Shown one piece after another: positions 8,277-17,349 of a stretch of 64,000 bases of DNA. Within the stretch, counting starts at the first letter, position 1. Each line of letters opens with the position of its first letter. Location: positions 62,001 to 126,000 of the forward strand of contig CAZULC010000004.1 of the NCBI GenBank assembly GCA_964621165.1, written 5' to 3'. Source of the stretch: UMGS1696 sp964621165 (GTDB lineage: Bacteria > Bacillota > Clostridia > Oscillospirales > CAG-272). A program made the translations under genes and the position numbers. The notes beneath the pieces were generated by a model. The model was not told the origin of the DNA. It saw only the letters and a list, made by a program, of their open reading frames with translations, and searched no databases.

Positions 8277-9263
8277 TCAGTTCACCTTTGACACAATCAT
8301 CTTGACGTTCTTTCCTTCGATTTTTGCGTCAGGACAGCCAGCGGGGATGAAGAAGCTGTCGCCTTTTTTAGCGGTACAGCCGCCAACCATGCATTCGTCC
8401 GCGTCGAGAATCAGAACGGAGAGGAAGCTGTCGTCGCTCAGGAGCTTGACGTATCCGCTGAACACATACTTCTGTACAGTGAAATATTCACATTCCGCAA
8501 GACTTGTCACATTGCTGTTTCCAACGCAGCAGTCGTAGGTCAAGCCGCCCTTTCTCGAGAAGCGGATTTTGTCGATTTCCTCTTCCGTGCGGATTTTAAC
8601 AACGTCGATTGCCTTTTCCGTGTGGAGCTGTCTCGGTTTGCCGTCCGCTCCCATGCGGTTGTAGTCGTAGACGCGGTATGTGATGTTGGAGTTCTGCTGG
8701 ATTTCCGCGATGAGGATGCCCGCGCCGATTGCGTGGACCTGTCCCGATGGAATGAAGAAAACGTCGCCCTCGTGTACGTCAACGAAGTTTAAGACTTCCT
8801 CGGTTCTGCCCTCGTGGACAGCTTTGGCGAAATCGTCATTTGTCACGCCTTCCTTCAGACCGTAGACAATCTGAGCGCCTTCCTTTGCCGTCATGATGTA
8901 CCACATCTCGGTTTTTCCCAGCTCGCCCTCATTTTTCAGTGAATACTCGTTGTCCGGATGAACCTGAATTGACAGCCGGTCAGCCGCGTCGATGAACTTG
9001 ATGAGGAGAGGGAAGCGGTCGTATTTTGTGCAGTTCTTGCCGAGGATGCCCTCTCTGTCGGAGTCGATGTACTCGCCCACGGTTTTGCCCGCGAGAGGAC
9101 CATTTGCGATGATGCACATTTCCTTTTCGCGAACCGTCAGCTCCCACGACTCCGCGATTTTATCGAAGTCCGCTTTTTTTCCGTATTCCTTTTTCAGTAC
9201 GTCCCCGCCCCAGATGATTTCCTTTGAAACGGGGGTCATAAGCATGGGGTATTTCTTAGTCAT
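8277..9263 (-). CDS. manA: Mannose-6-phosphate isomerase, class I
   Basis: Interconverts fructose 6-phosphate and mannose 6-phosphate. It has 328 residues, the short Firmicute form. Zinc-ligand motifs are visible: QVHPDNEY (His), GKTEMWYIM (Glu) and SGQVHAIGAG (His). The C-terminal cupin half ends with KKGDSFFIPAG. It starts 29 bases after the ROK repressor gene on the same strand, so the two form one transcript. That suggests the repressor senses a mannose- or hexose-related signal. Confidence 0.95.
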   Translation of the reverse strand: MTKKYPMLMTPVSKEIIWGGDVLKKEYGKKADFDKIAESWELTVREKEMCIIANGPLAGKTVGEYIDSDREGILGKNCTKYDRFPLLIKFIDAADRLSIQVHPDNEYSLKNEGELGKTEMWYIMTAKEGAQIVYGLKEGVTNDDFAKAVHEGRTEEVLNFVDVHEGDVFFIPSGQVHAIGAGILIAEIQQNSNITYRVYDYNRMGADGKPRQLHTEKAIDVVKIRTEEEIDKIRFSRKGGLTYDCCVGNSNVTSLAECEYFTVQKYVFSGYVKLLSDDSFLSVLILDADECMVGGCTAKKGDSFFIPAGCPDAKIEGKNVKMIVSKVN

Positions 9264-9292
9264 GATATTACCTTTCTTTATTGTTTGTTATA

Positions 9293-10369
9293 TCATTGTA
9301 GTTCTTGCTGGACGGCGTTTGAGTCCTCGGACACGATTTCCTCAAGCCACAGCGAGCGCAGATCCACGGTCAGTCCGCGGTGGGAGTTGCGGAATTTGCA
9401 GCAGGCGCGGCGGAACTCGGGAAGCTCACTCTCCGACAGACCGAAGTTTTCCGACAGCTTTTTTGTAATGAATGGAATAATGTCCTCCTGACAGAACTTT
9501 GAGTCGTACTCAATAATCAGCATGTGGGGACTGAGAATGCAGACGATGTTGTAAATGGCGTTGCTCAGAAGACTTGTGTATTCCTCGATGTCCGTGCATT
9601 CAGCGAGCTTGGTTTCCAGCTTTTCATTTTTCGAGCAAAGCAGATTGCCGAACCGACAGGCGTGGTTGTCCTTGCCCAGAATCAGCTGACCGCCGACGAG
9701 ATAAGCTCCGCAGACGTAGGAATCGCCGATGTACCAGTAGACTATGTTTTTGTGAAGATAATCCTCAACTCCCGAGACGTTTGACTTTGCGGCAGCGTTG
9801 ACCTGCGAGTCGATGATCACCCGCTGGTCGGGGAAGTACTTGCGTACCGCCAAGCCGATGTTCAGCCGCTCAAGCTCCGGAATCCGGCTTGTGATGACCG
9901 TTCCGTTTTCCTCGTTGTACGGCCCGGGAACAGCGACTCCCACGCCAATGCAGTTGCGCAGGGAATACTTTATGTCCACCATGGCGTTCGATTCGGCAAG
10001 GAAGCAGTTGAGATTTTCTTCAAAGGACAGGTTTTCTCGGCAGGAATATCTTGATTTGTCGACGCGGTCAAGGCGCAGATTGAGGACGGCTAAGTGGAAC
10101 TCGTAGGATGTGATGTCGAGAATAACGGCGAATTTGTCCGTGTTTACTCGCAAAAGTCCCGCACGTCTGCCTGCCCGGGATTTTATTTCTTTGTCTTCGG
10201 TTATCACTTTCAGTCTGACAAGGGCGTCCGCTATTTTGCCGATAGTGACCAGTGAAAGGTCGGTCAGTCCGGAAATTTCCGAGCGGCTGATCTTCTCCGA
10301 GTCGGCTATGGCGTTGAAAATCGACTTAATGCTTTCGTACTTTATGCTCTTCAGACTTATGTTGTTCAT
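9293..10369 (-). CDS. ROK-family transcriptional repressor
   Basis: A 358-residue NagC/XylR-type protein. The N-terminal winged helix (about 10-75) includes SRSEISGLTDLSLVTIGKIADALV, split here as SRSEISGLTDLS then LVTIGKIADAL, followed by AGRRAGLLRVN. The ROK domain fills the rest, with GVGVAVPGPY. The usual zinc motif CxCGxxGCxE is degenerate: the region reads HACRFGNLLCSKNE. This is therefore probably a repressor rather than a sugar kinase, and its ligand binding may be altered. It is co-transcribed with manA. Confidence 0.85.
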   Translation of the reverse strand: MNNISLKSIKYESIKSIFNAIADSEKISRSEISGLTDLSLVTIGKIADALVRLKVITEDKEIKSRAGRRAGLLRVNTDKFAVILDITSYEFHLAVLNLRLDRVDKSRYSCRENLSFEENLNCFLAESNAMVDIKYSLRNCIGVGVAVPGPYNEENGTVITSRIPELERLNIGLAVRKYFPDQRVIIDSQVNAAAKSNVSGVEDYLHKNIVYWYIGDSYVCGAYLVGGQLILGKDNHACRFGNLLCSKNEKLETKLAECTDIEEYTSLLSNAIYNIVCILSPHMLIIEYDSKFCQEDIIPFITKKLSENFGLSESELPEFRRACCKFRNSHRGLTVDLRSLWLEEIVSEDSNAVQQELQ

Positions 10370-10491
10370 TTAACTCAAATCCTTCCTTGCCGAACGAGGC
10401 TGTACTGTAATAATTCAATCTGAGAGTAGCCAATTGATCAAATAAATATGATAAAAATCCAAATAGTTAGGGCAAAATACCCCTTACTAAT

Positions 10492-10519
10492 ATTATACAC
10501 AAAATAAATCCAATGTCAA
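10492..10519 (-). promoter_or_regulatory. Promoter of the ROK-manA operon
   Basis: Minus-strand TTGACA (10514-10519), a 16-base spacer, and TATAAT (10492-10497). It leaves a leader of about 115 bases before the ROK gene. The rest of the 297-base gap (10370-10666) is AT-rich and holds only this promoter and the divergent one. Confidence 0.7.
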
Positions 10520-10604
10520 GACAAAATTGATGAATTTAGCATAAATATTTAATCAGGTTTTCTGTTTTTTGAAGCATAACTTTTCAGCCTTTTTCCGAAA
10601 ATCA

Positions 10605-10634
10605 TTGACAAAGCCCGACCTTTTGATATATAAT
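10605..10634 (+). promoter_or_regulatory. Promoter of the BlaI-type gene
   Basis: TTGACA (10605-10610), an 18-base spacer, and TATAAT (10629-10634), about 33 bases before the ATG. Confidence 0.7.
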
Positions 10635-10666
10635 AATACTATAATCGGTTTTATTGAGGTATCGTT

Positions 10667-11095
10667 ATGCAGAAATCACTACTCGAGGACGTCTCCGGTG
10701 AGTACCTAGAAAAGTCGGATAAGGTTGACTACAGCGTCCGTCTGCCGGAGTCCGAGCTTGAGGTCATGCTTGCCGTCTGGGATGAAAAGCCGCCCGTCAC
10801 AAGCGCCATGCTCATGAGGACTGTTGGAGAGCGGAATTCATGGAAAACTCCCACAATAATATCATTTCTGTCCCGTCTTGAGGAAAGAGGCTTTGTCATG
10901 TCGTACAAAAAGGGACGCGAGAGATATTATATCCCCTTGGCTGACCGGAAGACCTACATCAGCCGGATAACGGAGGAATTCATAAAAAAATACCATGGCG
11001 GCTCCTTTGCCAGCTTTATGGATGCGTATTTCTCCACCCATGAGCTGACCGACGGGGACATCGACTCGCTTATAGCATGTCTGAGAAGAAAATGA
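10667..11095 (+). CDS. BlaI/MecI/CopY-type winged-helix repressor
   Basis: A 142-residue Penicillinase-repressor-family protein. The winged helix lies at about residues 28-95: LPESELEVMLAVWDEKPPVT, then KTPTIISFLSRLEERGFV. A C-terminal helical dimerisation part follows. Family members repress antibiotic-response or copper genes and are usually inactivated by a BlaR1/MecR1 protease. No such protease or beta-lactamase is nearby. Instead its stop codon overlaps the start of an unrecognised nuclease-like gene, which is probably what it controls along with itself. Confidence 0.88.
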   Translation: MQKSLLEDVSGEYLEKSDKVDYSVRLPESELEVMLAVWDEKPPVTSAMLMRTVGERNSWKTPTIISFLSRLEERGFVMSYKKGRERYYIPLADRKTYISRITEEFIKKYHGGSFASFMDAYFSTHELTDGDIDSLIACLRRK

Positions 11096-11838
11096 TTCCC
11101 AATCGGGCGCGGCTCTACGATATCATCTATAAAACCACAAAAGAAGAGCATGAACGGTACAACATCGGCACATACAAAGAAAAAAAGCTGCATGTTATCC
11201 TGAAAAAATACTTTGAGCCGGAAGAGGATTATCATGAGGTGCCAACAAACGGCTTCATCGCGGACGTGCGGCGGGACAACGAAATTATCGAAATCGAGAC
11301 CTCCGGCTTTTCCGGACTGAAACCAAAGCTGGAAGCATACCTGCCAGAGTATCACGTGACGCTGGTACATCCCCTTGCGGCGAAGAAGTACGTCTCGTGG
11401 ATCGACAGCGAGAACGGGGGCATATCCGACCGCAAGCCATCGCCAAAAAAAGAGAACATATATGACCTGCTGTTTGAACTCATCTACATTCTGCCGTATG
11501 TCAAAAGCCCTAACCTGACAATAGCCGGACCTCTGCTTGAGATTGACGAATATAAAATTCTTGGGAAGAACAGGCAAAAACGCTGGGGGACTCACAGATA
11601 CGAGAGAATTCCGGTTGACATTTACGGTATAATAACACTTTCCACCGATGAAGATTACGCCGCCGCGGTTCCGGATGGACTGAATGAACAGTTCACGGTT
11701 CTAGAGTTTGCGAAGGGTGCGAAAATCAAAAGAGATACCGCTTATGCCGTGCTCAAGGTGCTGTGCGAACGCGGCGTGGTTGAGCAGTCAGGAAAACGGG
11801 GCAACGCCGGACTGTATTCGCGGATTAATCGGAAATAA
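11092..11838 (+). CDS. Unrecognised protein: nuclease-like N-terminus, winged-helix C-terminus
   Basis: A 248-residue protein. I chose the ATG at 11092 because it overlaps the stop of the BlaI-type gene as ATGA; an in-frame ATG also exists at 11077. Residues about 48-75 read FIADVRRDNEIIEIETSGF, resembling the D-(x)n-E-x-(Q/T) core of PD-(D/E)xK endonuclease folds. The middle has a KRWGTHRYERIPVDIYGI segment. The last 60 residues look like a winged helix that tests whether genes are paired (FTVLEFAKGAKIKRDTAYAV). I recall similar conserved hypothetical proteins in Clostridia but know no function. Nuclease activity is inference only. Confidence 0.75.
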   Translation: MIPNRARLYDIIYKTTKEEHERYNIGTYKEKKLHVILKKYFEPEEDYHEVPTNGFIADVRRDNEIIEIETSGFSGLKPKLEAYLPEYHVTLVHPLAAKKYVSWIDSENGGISDRKPSPKKENIYDLLFELIYILPYVKSPNLTIAGPLLEIDEYKILGKNRQKRWGTHRYERIPVDIYGIITLSTDEDYAAAVPDGLNEQFTVLEFAKGAKIKRDTAYAVLKVLCERGVVEQSGKRGNAGLYSRINRK

Positions 11839-11874
11839 AAACGCTTAAATTTTCATTAAATTCACAGGAATCTA

Positions 11875-11903
11875 TTGAAATTTACGGCGTTTTTTAATAT
11901 AAT
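11875..11903 (+). promoter_or_regulatory. Promoter of the sugar isomerase gene
   Basis: TTGAAA (11875-11880), a 17-base spacer, and TATAAT (11898-11903), about 50 bases upstream of the start. Confidence 0.65.
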
Positions 11904-11955
11904 AATATGAAATGAGAATCTATAAAATTTTTACATAAAAAGGATGGATTAAGAT

Positions 11956-12684
11956 ATGGAATACGGAATTCAGATGTACAGCCTCAGGGACATCACAGGA
12001 AACGACCTAGACGGCGCACTCAAGGCAGTGGCTGACATGGGATATAAAACCGTGGAATTCGCGGGCTTTTTCGGTCATTCGGCTGAGGAAGTGAAGGCAA
12101 TGCTGGATAAATACGGACTCAAGTGCAGCGGAACCCACTCGGGACTGGGAGACCTGCTCAACGATTTCGAGGGTACGGTGAAGTACCATCAGACCATCGG
12201 AAACCACAATTACATAATCCCCGGACACGACCTTGGCACCCGGGAAAAGCTTGACACGTTCATCAGGCAGTGCAATACTCTTGCTCCAAAGCTGAGAGAA
12301 GCCGGAATCGAGCTTGGTTACCACAACCATTCACACGAATTCAAGCTCACCGAAGAAGGTTATGAGATTCACCATGAACTCGAGGAGAGGTGCGACATTT
12401 TTTTCGAGCTTGACACATACTGGGCATATGTTGCCGGACGTGAACCCGTGTCGGAGATGGAAAGACTCAAGTCCCGCCTGCGCTGCATCCACCTGAAAGA
12501 CGGAGATCGTGACGGACACGGCTGTTCTCTCGGCTCAGGTACCGCTCCCGTGGCTGAGGTCAGAAAGAAAGCGATAGAGCTTGGCGTGGGGATCGTGGTT
12601 GAAAGCGAAGGACTCGACCCCACAGGTAAGGAAGAAGTCGAGAGATGCATAAACTTCCTGAAAAAGTGCGACGCTGAGGACTGA
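11956..12684 (+). CDS. Sugar phosphate isomerase/epimerase (TIM barrel)
   Basis: A 242-residue xylose-isomerase-like TIM barrel. It begins MEYGIQMYSLRD, as in many IolE/IolH-like proteins. Metal-site segments are visible: ELGYHNHSHEF, FFELDTYW, CIHLKDGD and IVVESEG. Members isomerise or epimerise free or phosphorylated sugars, and many cooperate with Gfo/Idh oxidoreductases. None is adjacent here; the nearest is 3.8 kb away. The substrate is unknown. Confidence 0.85.
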   Translation: MEYGIQMYSLRDITGNDLDGALKAVADMGYKTVEFAGFFGHSAEEVKAMLDKYGLKCSGTHSGLGDLLNDFEGTVKYHQTIGNHNYIIPGHDLGTREKLDTFIRQCNTLAPKLREAGIELGYHNHSHEFKLTEEGYEIHHELEERCDIFFELDTYWAYVAGREPVSEMERLKSRLRCIHLKDGDRDGHGCSLGSGTAPVAEVRKKAIELGVGIVVESEGLDPTGKEEVERCINFLKKCDAED

Positions 12685-12765
12685 AAAATCCGTCAGTCGG
12701 GAATGCGCGGGAAGAATATTATAACGGAAACGTAACTCTGTATACTAAAGGAGCAGTGGAAGACT

Positions 12766-14184
12766 GTGGCTAACAACAACAATTTTAACTATGAAATTCC
12801 CGGCGGCATTATTTTCCTCGCGTGGATTTTTTGCTGGCCCGTAGGACTCGTGCTGTCCGTGCTGAACGGTATATCCAAAAGCAACCGAAAAAAGGATCTG
12901 CGCTGGCGGCGCGAATGGGAAAAGCACTGGGAAAAATACGGTCAGACCGGCGGCTACACGCGTCAGCAGAATCAGCAGAATCAACAGAGCCAGCAGTGGC
13001 AGCAGTACGGCGGACAGAACTACACCTCAAACCAGTCGTCAGGCAGCTACGGCAGAGCAGCTCAGGCTCAAAGCAAGAGTGCGAAAAAAGGTAAGAAGAT
13101 GCCCGGTTCGTTCTATGCTTTTGCGATTGGAGCTGTCTCAAGTCTGTTTATAGCCGCCTGCGGAGGTATAGGTGTAATTGACACTTTGTTCAACAGCAGC
13201 TACCTTGAGATGGAATCTCTTGGCCTCATGCTGATTTTCGGTCTCATCGGCATTGCCGGACTTATAGGCGCGGACTCAATCAAAAAGCGCGAGACAAGAC
13301 TCCAGCGGATACGGGCAATAATCGGCAACAAAAAGAGCGTGAACCTGACAAAGCTCGCTACCGCGTCAAAGGTTGACATCAAGCGGATCCGCAAGGATGT
13401 ACAGCGGATGATTGACAAGGGTGAGTTCGGCGAAGCGGCATACATTGACCTTGGCACAAACAACTTCATGCGAGATCCTGACGCTGAACCCGACAGTCCT
13501 GAGCAGTTCGACTACAAGACGGTTTACGGCGACCTCTTCAAGGATAAAGACAAGGATAAAAAGTCCGATTCCAGCGAAACCGGAGAAAGCAAGGACGAAA
13601 AGAAGGAAAAAACCTCCGACAAGGACAATTTTGACTCCATAATAAGCGAAATCCGGCGGCTCAACGACGAAATCGAGGATCCGGCGGTCTCCGACAGAAT
13701 TTATAAAATCGAAGCCCACACGAAAAACATATTCAGCTACGTCACGGAACACCCGGAAGCAATGCCGCAGATCCGCACGTTTATGAATTATTATCTCCCG
13801 ACAACATTAAAGCTTCTTGAATCCTACAGCAGAATCGAGCGGATGGGAGTCGCGGGGGAGAACATGCAAAAGTCCAAGGACAACATCGAGAAAACTCTTG
13901 ATTTGTTGGTTGTGGGATTTGAGCAGCAGATTGACAAGCTGTTCAAGAACGAGTTCATCGACATCTCCAGCGACATCAGCGTGCTCGAGCAGATGATGCA
14001 GAAGGACGGACTCAGCGGAAAGAGCGACTTTGACGTTGACGCGTACATGGAAAAAATGCGCCGTGAAAACGAAGCCGAAGCTCAGACGAAAGCCTACACC
14101 GACGGGTACAGCGACAATGTCAGCGATGAGGTAAGCTCCTTAGGCGGGGCGACGGCACAGTTCCCACAGGAGAGAAACAGGTGA
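12766..14184 (+). CDS. XpaC/TelA-type membrane protein
   Basis: A 472-residue protein starting at GTG after an AAAGGAG site. Residues about 10-35 are a membrane segment, followed by a Gln/Asn/Ser-rich linker at 65-100 (QQNQQNQQSQQWQQ). Two further hydrophobic segments lie at about 112-165. A charged Lys/Asp-rich region follows, and the C-terminal third matches the family named after 5-bromo-4-chloroindolyl phosphate hydrolysis (FMNYYLPTTLKLLESYSRIE). Despite the name, members are not proven hydrolases; some affect envelope stress tolerance. Its last codons overlap the GNAT gene by 4 bases. Confidence 0.8.
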   Translation: MANNNNFNYEIPGGIIFLAWIFCWPVGLVLSVLNGISKSNRKKDLRWRREWEKHWEKYGQTGGYTRQQNQQNQQSQQWQQYGGQNYTSNQSSGSYGRAAQAQSKSAKKGKKMPGSFYAFAIGAVSSLFIAACGGIGVIDTLFNSSYLEMESLGLMLIFGLIGIAGLIGADSIKKRETRLQRIRAIIGNKKSVNLTKLATASKVDIKRIRKDVQRMIDKGEFGEAAYIDLGTNNFMRDPDAEPDSPEQFDYKTVYGDLFKDKDKDKKSDSSETGESKDEKKEKTSDKDNFDSIISEIRRLNDEIEDPAVSDRIYKIEAHTKNIFSYVTEHPEAMPQIRTFMNYYLPTTLKLLESYSRIERMGVAGENMQKSKDNIEKTLDLLVVGFEQQIDKLFKNEFIDISSDISVLEQMMQKDGLSGKSDFDVDAYMEKMRRENEAEAQTKAYTDGYSDNVSDEVSSLGGATAQFPQERNR

Positions 14185-14714
14185 ATATGGACTACAGAAT
14201 CATAGATAAGTCAAACGAGAGCGACATAAACCTGAAAAACGAGCCGTTCCCACTGCACGCCCGGGTAATTCCGACCTATGACGGGGAGAGATGGGACTAT
14301 ACCATACGGAATTTCCCCGAAAATGAAGTCATGGAGATGTGCTTTCCCGACGATGGCTACAGCTTTGACGAAATGCAAGCCGACCATACCTTCATCGGGG
14401 CATATGACGGGGAAAAGTGCGTGGGTCTGGCAATATTGGCGGAGGACTGGTTCAAATACATGTACCTCGACGACCTCAAGGTTTCCGCTGAATACAGACA
14501 TCAGGGAGTCGGCGCGGGGCTTATAAAAAAGTCAATGGAAGCGACTCTCGAAAAGGGCTACCGCGGAATCTATACCGTGGTTCAGGACAACAACGTTGAC
14601 GCGTTCAGGTTCTACATCAAAATGGGATTTGAGCTTGGCGGTTTCAACAACCGTGTCTACCGCGGAACTCGTCAGGAGGACAAGTCGGACATAATCCTGT
14701 ACCTCGAGGTATAA
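14181..14714 (+). CDS. GNAT-family N-acetyltransferase
   Basis: A 177-residue acetyltransferase with the acetyl-CoA loop YRHQGVGAGLIKKSM at about 105-118 and the C-terminal AFRFYIKMGFELGGF. The GTG at 14181 overlaps the preceding TGA and sits 8 bases after AGGAG; an ATG lies two codons later. It is translationally coupled to the XpaC-like gene. The substrate is unknown; the fold is shared by antibiotic, polyamine and protein acetylases. Confidence 0.88.
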   Translation: MNMDYRIIDKSNESDINLKNEPFPLHARVIPTYDGERWDYTIRNFPENEVMEMCFPDDGYSFDEMQADHTFIGAYDGEKCVGLAILAEDWFKYMYLDDLKVSAEYRHQGVGAGLIKKSMEATLEKGYRGIYTVVQDNNVDAFRFYIKMGFELGGFNNRVYRGTRQEDKSDIILYLEV

Positions 14715-14733
14715 CTTCACAAAAGCAAACAAT

Positions 14734-14770
14734 AAGACCGGTGTGATTTTTGCGTCATGCCGGCTTTTTG
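14734..14770 (+). terminator. Rho-independent terminator
   Basis: Arms AAGACCGGTGTGA (14734-14746) and TCATGCCGGCTTTTT (14755-14769) pair with two G-U pairs and one mismatch. It ends the XpaC-GNAT transcript ahead of a convergent gene. Confidence 0.65.
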
Positions 14771-14806
14771 ACTTTTTGTTCTCCTTTGTAATAGTATGCT
14801 TATGTA

Positions 14807-15607
14807 TCACTCATGAAGGAGCGCGAGGGCGTTTTTCGAATAAATTTTTTCCTTCAGCTCATCCCCCAGCGGCAGGGAATCCACGTATTCAAACGTTACC
14901 TTCTCCGAACACCACGGGCAGTCGCTTCCGAAGAGGATTTTGTCCGGGTCGTGCCTCCCGAGCATCCTCACAGCCTGTTCACGGGAGAGGTTGTAAACCG
15001 TACCCATGGAGGTGTCAATCCAGATGTTCTTTCCCATCAGCTTTTCCTCCACGTCGTTCCATAGGTTGTTCCCGCCGAAGTGAGCGCATACCAGTTTGGT
15101 TTTCGGTGAACGCGCAAGTCTGGCGAGGATTCTGTCCGGGTCGGCGTGGATTTTGTCGGGGGAGTAAACATCAAAACCCGCGTGGATTATTATGAACAAG
15201 TCAAGCGCGGCGCAAAGCTCAAATGTCAGATCAAAGCAGGGGTCGTCGATTACTCTGCCCATGTAGTCAGGGTGAATCTTTATCCCGCGGATACCGTTTT
15301 CCTTCAGCATTTTCAGCTCCTTCTCCGGCTCTGGAAAGTCTGGGTGAATGCTGCCGAGGGGAATCAGGCGGTCTCCGTGGTTCTCAAGGGTCTCGAGGGC
15401 GAATCTGTTCACGTTGACGTTCTGGCGGGCGTTTGTGGCGATATTGCAGACCACGGCTCTGTCGACTCCGCTTGAGTTCATGTGTTCAAGCAGTCCGCTG
15501 ATTGTGCCGTTTGTCTCGGGTACAAGGTGAATCGCGCCGCCGAGGGATGAGAGGGCTTTTGGTGCGAGCCTGTCGGGAAACGCATGTGTGTGAAAATCTA
15601 TGAGCAT
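14807..15607 (-). CDS. Amidohydrolase-2-family metal-dependent hydrolase
   Basis: A 266-residue TIM-barrel enzyme. It starts MLIDFHTHAFPD with the metal-binding HxH, and has IKIHPDYMG, a metal-ligand LVCAHFGGNN, and KILFGSDCPW with the catalytic Asp. Relatives are decarboxylases or hydrolases such as ACMSD and related lactonases. It is a single minus-strand gene facing the XpaC-GNAT operon; nothing nearby fixes its substrate. Confidence 0.85.
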   Translation of the reverse strand: MLIDFHTHAFPDRLAPKALSSLGGAIHLVPETNGTISGLLEHMNSSGVDRAVVCNIATNARQNVNVNRFALETLENHGDRLIPLGSIHPDFPEPEKELKMLKENGIRGIKIHPDYMGRVIDDPCFDLTFELCAALDLFIIIHAGFDVYSPDKIHADPDRILARLARSPKTKLVCAHFGGNNLWNDVEEKLMGKNIWIDTSMGTVYNLSREQAVRMLGRHDPDKILFGSDCPWCSEKVTFEYVDSLPLGDELKEKIYSKNALALLHE

Positions 15608-15711
15608 ATTTTTGTCCTTTTGCGTGTATTTTTAATATGTCAAGTATAGCTCACATATAATAACAAAACTTGAACATTCTATTAAATTTATATAAAAATT
15701 TCTCAAACTAC

Positions 15712-15740
15712 TTGATATTATCAAAAAAATGAGTTAAAAT
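15712..15740 (+). promoter_or_regulatory. Promoter and leader of the carboxyltransferase operon
   Basis: TTGATA (15712-15717), a 17-base spacer, and TAAAAT (15735-15740). A leader of roughly 105 bases follows and includes a short TGGGG...CCCCA inverted repeat (about 15749-15784). No known riboswitch is recognised. Confidence 0.5.
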
Positions 15741-15851
15741 AATTATAATGGGGTAGATTGGTATTTATATCATCGAAGCCCCAGTTATCAGTGTTTTAAA
15801 AATCAAAATATATTCAATTCAGGCACGAAAAACTATTAAATGGAGGAAACA

Positions 15852-17324
15852 ATGGGGAAAACAATGATTGAAAACGGCTCCGAGCAGAACTGCCCGAAAA
15901 CAGCCGGAGAATTCCGTGCTCTTCTTCTGAAAAACGAGAAAAGCGGAAAAGACGGAGTTCTAAGCGCGCGAGAGCGTATTACATCACTGTTCGACGAGGG
16001 TACGTTTACCGAAATCGGCACGTACACGATGAGACGCATGAGCGAGTTCGACAAGGACGCACCCGACGAGCTTGAGAGCGTAATCTGCGGCTACGGTTCG
16101 GTCGACGGATGTCTTGTATATGCATTCTCGCAGGACATGAACAGAACAAAAGGCTCAGTCAGCGAGGCTGCGGCTGAAAAAATCTGCGGCGTGATTCGTC
16201 TGGCAGTTGACAACGGATGCCCACTGGTTGGAATTTTCGACAGCGCAGGCGCGTACCTTCCAGAGGGAGTCAGATCTCTCTCCGGATACGGCAGAATCAT
16301 GGCGTCGGTTTCGAAGGCGTCGGGCATAATTCCACTTATTGCGGCAGTTCCCGGAAAAGCGACGGGTGCAAACGCTGTAATCGCGTCCATGTTCGACTTT
16401 GCGGCAGCCACCGAAAAATCCCAGATCAGCGTAAATCCCCCATTCATCGTTGGAGGAGGCGAGACTGAGGATTCAGTGGAAGCGGGACTGGTGTCGCTAA
16501 GAGCAAAGGACGACGGCGAGATGATAGGCTCCATTCGTCAGCTCATCGGCTACCTTCCCCAGAACAACATCGACGGCGCGTTTGACGTGGAGACGGGCGA
16601 CGAGGTCAACCGCCTGATTGAGTGCAATACAGAGGACGTTAAGAACCTCATCGCTTCCTTTGCCGATGACGGGGCCTACATCGAGCTTGGAGGCGAATAC
16701 GCGAAATCCGTGACCACCGGACTTATTTCCCTCGGCGGAATCGTCTGCGGCATTGTAGGCTCGAATCACGGCGAGAATGAAGGCAGACTCACCTCAAAGG
16801 CAGCCCGCAAGGCTTCAAGATTTGTCTCCTTCTGCGACTGCTTCAGAATTCCCATTGTGACTCTCGTGAACTCCGAAGGCTTTGCGGTCTGCGGCTGTGA
16901 AGAGAAGAACCCCTACTCGTCCGAAATCGGCAAGCTTGTTTCAGCATACGCAAACGCCAGCATTCCCATGGTGACTCTCGAATGTGGCGCGGCATACGGA
17001 ACCGTGTTCACTGTAATGGGTTCAAAGTCCGTTGGAGCTGACGTGGTGTTCGCCCTCGAGAATGCAAAAATCGCCTGCATGAACGCGAAATCCTCAGTGG
17101 CACTTCTTTGGAACGACAAAATTTCAAATGACATATCGAGAGAGGACCTTGAGGAAAAGTGGAACAACAACAAGGCTAACCCCATTGAAGCGGCAAAGGC
17201 AGGAGCGGTGGACGACATCATTTCAAAAGGTGAAATCCGCCAGAGACTTGCGTCGGCTGTAATGATGCTGGCGGCAAAGAGAAGCACCACACCCGCACGC
17301 CGTCACGCGAACATGCCTCTGTAA
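15852..17324 (+). CDS. mmdA: Acyl-CoA carboxyltransferase subunit (methylmalonyl-CoA decarboxylase alpha / 12S type)
   Basis: Transfers CO2 between an acyl-CoA (probably methylmalonyl-CoA) and biotin. It has 490 residues and two crotonase-like halves, with GIFDSAGAYLPEGV in the N half and the C-half core PIVTLVNSEGFAVCG and TLECGAAYGTVF. An ATG 12 bases earlier overlaps the GGAGG ribosome site, so the ATG at 15852 is the start. It leads an operon with the OadG-like anchor, biotin carrier, sodium-pump beta subunit and a 5S-type carboxyltransferase. Specificity for methylmalonyl-CoA over propionyl- or glutaconyl-CoA is inferred from this set. Confidence 0.85.
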   Translation: MGKTMIENGSEQNCPKTAGEFRALLLKNEKSGKDGVLSARERITSLFDEGTFTEIGTYTMRRMSEFDKDAPDELESVICGYGSVDGCLVYAFSQDMNRTKGSVSEAAAEKICGVIRLAVDNGCPLVGIFDSAGAYLPEGVRSLSGYGRIMASVSKASGIIPLIAAVPGKATGANAVIASMFDFAAATEKSQISVNPPFIVGGGETEDSVEAGLVSLRAKDDGEMIGSIRQLIGYLPQNNIDGAFDVETGDEVNRLIECNTEDVKNLIASFADDGAYIELGGEYAKSVTTGLISLGGIVCGIVGSNHGENEGRLTSKAARKASRFVSFCDCFRIPIVTLVNSEGFAVCGCEEKNPYSSEIGKLVSAYANASIPMVTLECGAAYGTVFTVMGSKSVGADVVFALENAKIACMNAKSSVALLWNDKISNDISREDLEEKWNNNKANPIEAAKAGAVDDIISKGEIRQRLASAVMMLAAKRSTTPARRHANMPL

Positions 17325-17349
17325 AAATTTATGGAACTGAGGTAAAAAT

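Noticed and set aside
10667..11095. Beta-lactam resistance locus
   Set aside because: No BlaR1/MecR1, beta-lactamase or PBP gene is nearby; the BlaI family is broad.
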